Part shown: positions 23,001 to 32,000 of the stretch, piece after piece
Layout of the letters: each line of letters opens with the position of its first letter
Position numbering within the stretch: the first letter of the stretch is position 1
Source of the DNA: Synaphobranchus kaupii
Lineage: Eukaryota > Chordata > Actinopteri > Anguilliformes > Synaphobranchidae
Length of the DNA stretch: 64,000 nt
Direction of reading: 5' to 3'
NCBI GenBank assembly: GCA_029718625.1
Contig: CM056380.1
Location: forward strand, 114,710,746 to 114,774,745
The notes under the pieces: model-generated
The model's input: the letters and a program-made list of their open reading frames with translations, nothing else
Database searches by the model: none
Told to the model about the DNA's origin: nothing
Program-made: the position numbers and the translations under genes

Positions 23001-26000
23001 CCTGCAGTACGTATTCACACACCTCCATCTGCAGTACCTATTCACACACACCTCCACCTGCAGTACCTATTCACACACACCTCCACCTGCAGTGCGTATT
23101 CACACACCTCCACCTGCAGTACCTATTCACACACACCTCCACCTGCAGTACGTATTCACACACCTTCACCTGCAGTACGTATTCACACACCTCCATCTGC
23201 AGTACCTATTCACACACCTCCACCTGCAATACCTATTCACACACACCTCCACCTGCAGTACGTATTCACACACCCCCACCTGCAGTACCTATTCACACAC
23301 ACCTCCACCTGCAGTACGTATTCACACACACCTCTACCTGCAGTACGTATTCACACACCTCCACCTGCAGTACGTATTCACACACCTCCACCTGCAGTAC
23401 GTATTCACACACCTCCACCTGCAGTACGTGTTCACACACCCCCACCTGCAGTACGTATTCACACACCTCCACCTGCAGTACGTATTCACACACCTCCACC
23501 TGCAGTACGTATTCACACACCTCCACCTGCAGTACCTATTCACACACCTCCACCTGCAGTACGTATTCACACACCTCCACCTGCAGTACGTATTCACACA
23601 CCCCCACCTGCAGTACCTATTCACACACACCTCCACCTGCAGTACGTATTCACACATCTCCACCTGCAGTACGTATTCACACACACCTCCACCTGCAGTA
23701 CCTATTCACACACACCTCCACCTGCAGTACGTATTCACACACCTCCACCTGCAGTACCTATTCACACACCTCCACCTGCAGTACGTATTCACACACCTCC
23801 ACCTGCAGTACGTATTCACACACACCTCCACCTGCAGTACGTATTCACACACCTCCACCTGCAGTACCTATTCACACACACCTCCACCTGCAGTACGTAT
23901 TCACACACCTCCACCTGCAGTACGTATTCACACACACCTCCACCTGCAGTACGTATTCACACACACCTCCACCTGCAGTACGCATTCACACACCTCCACC
24001 TGCAGTACCTATTCACACACACCTCCACCTGCAGTACGTATTCACACACCTTCACCTGCAGTATCTATTCACACACACCTCCACCTGCAGTACGTATTCA
24101 CACACCTTCACCTGCAGTACGTATTCACACACCTCCATCTGCAGTACCTATTCACACACCTTCACCTGCAGTACGTATTCACACACACCTCCACCTGCAG
24201 TACCTATTCACACACACCTCCACCTGCAGTACGTATTCACACATCTCCACCTGCAGTACGTATTCACACACACCTCCACCTGCAGTACCTATTCACACAC
24301 ACCTCCACCTGCAGTACGTATTCACACACCTCCACCTGCAGTACCTATTCACACACCTCCACCTGCAGTACGTATTCACACACCTTCACCTGCAGTACGT
24401 ATTCACACACCTCCATCTGCAGTACCTATTCACACACACCTCCACCTGCAGTGCGTATTCACACACCTCCACCTGCAGTACGTATTCACACACCTCCACC
24501 TGCAGTACCTATTCACACACCTCCACCTGCAGTACGTATTCACACACCTCCACCTGCAGTACGTATTCACACACCCCCACCTGCAGTACCTATTCACACA
24601 CACCTCCACCTGCAGTACGTATTCACACACCTCCACCTGCAGTACGTATTCACACACACCTCCACCTGCAGTACGTATTCACACACCTCCACCTGCAGTA
24701 CCTATTCACACACACCTCCACCTGCAGTACGTATTCACACACCTCCACCTGCAGTACGTATTCACACACACCTCCACCTGCAGTACGTATTCACACACAC
24801 CTCCACCTGCAGTACGTATTCACACACCTCCACCTGCAGTACCTATTCACACACACCTCCACCTGCAGTACGTATTCACACACCTTCACCTGCAGTATCT
24901 ATTCACACACACCTCCACCTGCAGTACGTATTCACACACCTTCACCTGCAGTACGTATTCACACACCTCCATCTGCAGTACCTATTCACACACCTTCACC
25001 TGCAGTACGTATTCACACACACCTCCACCTGCAGTACCTATTCACACACACCTCCACCTGCAGTACGTATTCACACACCTCCACCTGCAGTACCTATTCA
25101 CACACCTCCACCTGCAGTACGTATTCACACACCTTCACCTGCAGTACGTATTCACACACCTCCATCTGCAGTACCTATTCACACACACCTCCACCTGCAG
25201 TACCTATTCACACACACCTCCACCTGCAGTGCGTATTCACACACCTCCACCTGCAGTACCTATTCACACACACCTCCACCTGCAGTACGTATTCACACAC
25301 CTTCACCTGCAGTACGTATTCACACACCTCCATCTGCAGTACCTATTCACACACCTCCACCTGCAATACCTATTCACACACACCTCCACCTGCAGTACGT
25401 ATTCACACACCCCCACCTGCAGTACCTATTCACACACACCTCCACCTGCAGTACGTATTCACACACACCTCTACCTGCAGTACCTATTCACACACACCTC
25501 CACCTGCAGTACGTATTCACACACCTCAACCTGCAGTACCTATTCACACACACCTCCACCTGCAGTACGTGTTCACACACCTCCACCTGCAGTACGTATT
25601 CACACACCCCCACCTGCAGTACGTATTCACACACACCTCCACCTGCAGTACGTATTCACACACCCCCACCTGAAGTACGTATTCACACACCCCCACCTGC
25701 AGTACCTATTCACACACACCTCCACCTGCAGTACATATTCACACACCTCCACCTGCAGTACGTATTCACACACCTCCACCTGCAGTACGTATTCACACAC
25801 CTCCACCTGCAGTACGTATTCATACACACCTCCACCTGCAGTACATATTCACACACCTCCACCTGCAGTACATATTCACACACCTCCACCTGCAGTACGT
25901 ATTCACACACCCCACTGTACCTAAACCTGCGCTAAATGAGATTTAAAGAAATAAATTTGAGCAGCTCAAACATTTATATTTACATAGGGTATCCATTCAG

Positions 26001-29000
26001 AGTCACTTTTTTTTTTTTAAATACAATCCATTTATTCTGCTGGATATGAGGCAGGGGTGGCCAACCCTGGTCCTAGAGAGCCACAGGGTCTGCTCGTGTT
26101 TGTTTTCACCTTAAATGCGACAACTACTTATACCAAAGAAACCAGATGAGGTGAGTTAACTCTGTAATCAACTGCTTTAATTGATCAATTAAGTGGCGAG
26201 TAACAACTAAAACCAGCAGACCCTGCGGCTCTCCAGGACCAGGGTTGGCCACCCCCTGTTCCCTGAGGTAAAAGCACAGTGTACAACAGTTAGTGCCCCA
26301 CCCGGGACGGGAGCCTGCTACCTCTAAGCATAACCACTATGCCACACCACCTCTTGGATGTGCTTGCTGGATGGTTGTTACGGTAACGGAGCGTACTCCT
26401 CCCACAGCTCAGACCGACTCCTCTCGGAGCCGGAGTCCAGCCCCTCGGAGATCCCCTTGGGCGACAAGAGAGCCCCGGGGAGCGAGAGAGCAGCAGAGAG
26501 AGCCGCCCAGCAGAACTCAGAGAGGATGCGTCTCACGCCACAGGCCTCCTTCATCAACATGCAGGTCTTATTATTGTTATTGTTATTAATATTATTATTA
26601 TTAATATTGTTATTGTTATTAGTAGTAGTAGTAGTCTGTTACAGTCCCACAATGCAGGATTAAGTAGTTGGGTCATTCCGTGTCAAATCAACCAGTGGTC
26701 CCTGCATGACCCTCTCAGATTTTGATGAAACTCCATCATAATAATCCATTGTATGAAAAATTAACACACACAAAAAATGCGACATGTCGCTTCCGAGACA
26801 TGGCCTCCTGAAATTTGCTCAAAACCTCCGTCTTTCGCGCTCGCGAGTCGTGAAAACGCGCACATTTTTTCTGATTTTGGAAGCTTATAACTTGGGATTG
26901 GTAACAGCTATAGAGCTGAAACCTAACTTACCTTCTTCCAACCTGCAAGAATCCGACATCAGATTACTTGTACCCCCTTCCCTTTTCAAGTTATATGCAC
27001 CCAAAGTAGCCACTTTGTTCAGTTGCACATGTTTTTGGTGATTTTCGAGGTCACCCTGTGCCCATACGAGTGGACATGTACATCCCATATCACAGATGTA
27101 TTATCTATAGGTGTATGTTTATGGTCACAAGCAAGTACAGGCTAATCAATTCATTTGTAAAGGAATGACATCCATCCAAAGTTGGGTCCGGGTGAAAAAA
27201 AGTCAAAAACACAACCGTCCGTCTTGTCAATGGATCACCATGTGGACAGTTAAAACTTTTTCTGAAATTTACACCAGTTAAACAGATATATTAGATCTAC
27301 TCATCAACCAAATTTCAGCTTTGGTACTCAATACAGGAACTTTTCAGAAAACGGGTTGAATGACCCAGTTAGCCGGTTAACTTTTTGTAAATATTTTGAA
27401 TTTGATTACATCTGATTGGATGAGAGCCTGGGTATCTTCAAAAATATTTATAAAAGTTAGCCGGCTAATCCCGCTTTGTGAAATACCCCCTGCTTTGATG
27501 TTTGAACAATAACCTCTTTGTCTCTCCGTGTTCAGACATTCGACTATGAACAGAAAAAGCTGTTAGCGACCAAAGGTAAGTGGTTGCGGCTAACATTCCA
27601 CTGTCGTTTTACTGTGTAGAATTTTAGTTTGGTGTCCCTGTGCCTCTGCATCATAGCTGAAGATGCAAAAGGCTCCAAAGATGATTGGTTGTTCTGCGTG
27701 AATGATCTCATTTCGAAAGGAAAATTATTGGTTGCGTGTCATGAATGTGGATGAAGATGGTTGGTTGTACTGTGTGAGTGATGTCATTCACAGAAGACAC
27801 AGTTGATTTGCTGTGCTGCGTGAATAATATCACATAGAAAGGAGGATGATTGGTCCATTCTGTTTGTTGTGTAGCCATGTTGAAGAAGCCCGTGGTGACA
27901 GAGGTCCGGACCCCCACCAACACCTGGAGCGGTCTCGGCTTCTCCAAGTCCATGCCTGCCGAGACCATCAAGGAGCTGCGACGAGCCAACCACGTGTCCT
28001 ACAAGCCGACCATGACCACCACGTACGAGGTACACAGGCACACCCCACGCTATAGACTTTGGAGGATGCATATATGCAAATTCCCATGTCACAGGGAGGG
28101 AGAATTTAAAGATACCATAAAGTCTGGCCTGGACAAAGACCCTTTCTGCATTTTCGGAGATAACCCCACAGTAAAAGAAGTTGGTAGTGAGGTCAGCAAT
28201 CCACACATACATGCACTCCTGGCTTGGATTTGCTTAACATAACTTTATGACAAGAACAGGCCATTCAGTCCAACAATGCTCACCATCTTTCTACCACTAA
28301 AGAGTACCTAGTGCTCCCCTACAAACTAGATAATATCAGCACCATATCAAGCCTGGTCTTGAAAGCACACAGAGTTTCTCCCTCTTGATAAGAACTGGCC
28401 CCACAAGCTTATTTGCTTTGTACCTTGTAAAACATACCTTGTAAAACTATTTTGCTTGAGCATTAAATTTGGCCCATGTGAAAAGCCTGTAAGGAGGGTT
28501 TTATGGGATATCTGTCTGGGGCATCATAGCTGATTTCTGTGGCCATATCTCCCACCCCTACCTCAAACCCAGACATTTTCATCTGGGGCTTGTGGAAAGG
28601 GAAGTTGCAGTTTGTAAGACTGGTGTCCTACTAGCACATTTTAGCCAGCATTATGTTATAGGACCCCAAAGACTAATCAAAATAAATAACTCATCATAGG
28701 ATTATGAGCTAAAGCACATTGCCTCAGTTTTGATCGACTTTACATTACATTACTGTATTTTTAGCAGAAGTTCTTGTCTAGAGTCGCTTACACAGATTAT
28801 ATATATATTATTTACATACAATTCATACATTAATACAGCTGGATATTTACTGAAGCAGTTCAGGTCAAGAACACTGCTCAATGGCACAACAGAAGTGCCC
28901 TGGTTGGGAATCAAACCCACAACCATTGATGTTTCAAGGCCAGTTCCCAAACCATTACACTACACTTCCTCCCAATGGGCTTACGTCACATCAGCATGTT

Positions 29001-32000
29001 AACCCAATCAGGCACATCGTAACAAGAAGTTACGAAGCTGACAAGTGAGACTAAGCACAAGATGAAACACAGTTCACGTCAGTGCCATCGATATTAAAGG
29101 CTACACTATACACCTGTATATTATGGGATGCTAACTGACACCATGCTTTCCCCTCTTTGTGTTTCTACTTGCCTTGCAGTGTTTTGTGGTTATTGGGGAT
29201 ATGTAATGTAATTTTGAATCAATCTCTTTATCCCTTTACCAACAGAGCATTATAGTTTTGTTATGTGTGGCTTTGGGTTTCAAAATAACTAACTTTATTA
29301 GTTATTTTGTAGCCTCAGCTGCAGACGCTATCATCTGTGGGGTGTGTGGGAAGAGAAGTTGCAGTTTGTGAAGTCAGTATAGCACAGTCACGTTTTTTCC
29401 TTGCCTTCAGGAGCCTTGTGGGAAGTTTTAATCATTTCTGTCCAGATTCCCTCCTGATTTTATTTTAGAAGTTTAAAAAAAAAAAAAAAAATTATTTATT
29501 TTTTTTCACCCTGTCTGCTGCCAGGAGTCTCCCCTGTCCCTATCAAACAACCTCGAGGGCATGGGGGCGGGCAGTGACTCGGACAACTGGAGGGACAGGA
29601 ACGGCGGGGACCTCAGGGGTCCCTCGGAGTTTGCGGCGTCCGTGGGCAGCCCCAAGAGGAAGCAGACCAAATCAGGTGTGTGGGGGCGTGCCGCTGCTCT
29701 TCCCACCTCAGGAGAGAACCATAAAAATTAGATTCTTTTTCAAGACTGAGCTGAGGGAAAGTTTCCTTAAACCAATCCTTGTGGAGATTGGTTTGATGTT
29801 AATTGGTTTGAATGCAGATTGGTTTGGTGCAGATAGGTTAGAATGCTGATTGGTCTGAATGATGCTGGTTGGTTTGAATGCTAATTGGTTTGATTCTGAT
29901 TGGTTTGAATGCTGATTGGTTTGATTCTGATTTGGTTGGAATAAGTCCCGCCCGATGGCACTCCCTTGTTTTTCATAGATCTTTTCCCCCTGCAGTGGAG
30001 CACTATCTGAGTAGCAGTAGCTACATGGACTGCATTTCCTCAGCAATGAGCACCAACGGCTGCAGCCTGAACTCCTCTTCCAGGGGCTCGGACCTGCCCG
30101 AGCTGTTCAGCAAACTGGGCTTAGGAAAGTACACTGACGTCTTTCAGCAGCAAGAGGTCCGGACCCGCCACCCCGCCACCCACCACCTTATCACCTTACA
30201 CTACACTTATTTGCCGTATTTTAGTCTAATCATACCAGACTTGGGTCAAATCGTCTTTAGTCAACAGTAGAATTCCTGCAGATTACTGATGATTTTAAAA
30301 GAAATATTATTTCTATATATATATAAATATTTAGAACAAAATCAATCTTCCTTGTGATGGCGATGTTTTGGTTTGTTAATGTTTTTGTTGAAAATTTTCA
30401 GGGATCTGCATGAATGGAGTATCGAACTCTCATGCATTAGACTATATCATACAAAGCCGCTGCCATTGAAATACTCTTAACTAAAGATAGCATACTGATT
30501 CAGTTTGTGTGCATGGTTTACAGTGGCAGAATTATTATTATTATTATTATGCAGCAGCTAGAGCGCATCACAGGTGAAATTAAACACACGTAAGGCGGGT
30601 TTAAAACTATAAAAACCAATGTCATTAAACTTTTCTGCTCATTTAGTACTTAATTATCTCATGGCAACAAATCATCTTAGCAGATGATTAAATATCACGT
30701 CCTTGTGTTTTACAAGTGGCGATGTGCAAGACACAGGAACCATGCTCAGATTTTTACTGAAGACATTAAACTATGTGCAACCTTGTCTTTCAGATTGACC
30801 TGCAGACGTTTCTGACACTGACTGACACAGACCTGAAGGAGTTGGGCATCACCACATTTGGAGCCCGGAGAAAGATGCTGCTGGCTATTTCAGGTTTGTG
30901 TTTGGAAACGTTCACTGCATTTGCATTTGAATTTATCCATTTAACAGGTGTTCTATCCAGAGCGACTTACACAACTTACTTTAAAAATAACAAAACTTTT
31001 ATACACACAATCCCACGTATACGCAAGCAATTCACACTCAAGGTTGCCACAGGCTATTTCAGGTGTGTGCTTGGAAACGTTCACTGCATTTGCATTTGAA
31101 TTTTTGCCATTTAACAGATGTTCTATCCAGAGCGACTTACACAGCTTACTTTAAAAATAACAAAAATTTTATACACACAATCCCACGTATACGCAAGCAA
31201 TTCACACTCAAGGTTGCCACAGCTATAACCCACTGGCAAACTTATCTCTGCAATCTCTGAGTTCTCCACTCAGTTTATTTGCAATAATTGCTAGCCTGCA
31301 CCTATCAGCCTACCATTTCCATGGTGATTAATGCACAAATGCGCCCGGCCTAGTTTTTCTGTCTAGCGCTGACAGCTTCGTGTTTACACAAAGTTTGCAC
31401 AGCCGCGCCACCTCACTTCGACACAAACTTTTGACGAAAGTCCTCCGGCAAGGAGTTCCTATTACTATTCCTTTGCCATAATAGCTTAAAAATTAAAGGT
31501 AAAAATTATTGCAGTCGTTAAAGATGTGGGATAATGCCTCGGGGTAATGCCTGCAGATACACTATGTAAGAGCTCTCAAAGCACGAAGTATAACTGAAAA
31601 ATGAGCCAGTCTGCATACTGCAGGAATACATAACCCAAAAGCGGTTTAAAAAAAATAAATAGAAAGTTTCAAAATATTTTATTCAACAGCTTACATTATC
31701 ATATAAATTGCAGTGTGTAGTAAGCTTACATTATCATATAATTTGTGTGCTGAAAAGAAAGTGACCAACCCCTCTTAGAGGTGCCAGAATATTATTTTCA
31801 AATGTCGGCCTCTCTTGCTTAGGCTGAGTTCCCTGTTATTTCATTGTGCACCGAGGAGGGACATAGTATATCTTGTACATTTATGCGGTAAGCCCAAAAT
31901 GGTGGAGGCGTAGGCTGCTCGACAAATGACAGATAAGACGCAGACTATACAGAAATGAGACTAGCAACCTGCATTTGGTGAAACAGGGATAACATCTGTT

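Noticed and set aside
20880..25910. Minus-strand ORFs (EYVLQVEVC and CRWRCVNTY types)
   Set aside because: Reverse reading of the 27-bp array.
20426..25924. 1832-codon ORF on +
   Set aside because: Only its first part (20466-20616) is a real exon. The rest is tandem repeat that happens to lack stops; the next BICC1 exon at 26408 joins in frame from the first donor.
27893..30166. Shared 14-mer agaggtccggaccc in exon k and at the exon m donor
   Set aside because: No homology extends beyond it, so chance is the simplest reading.
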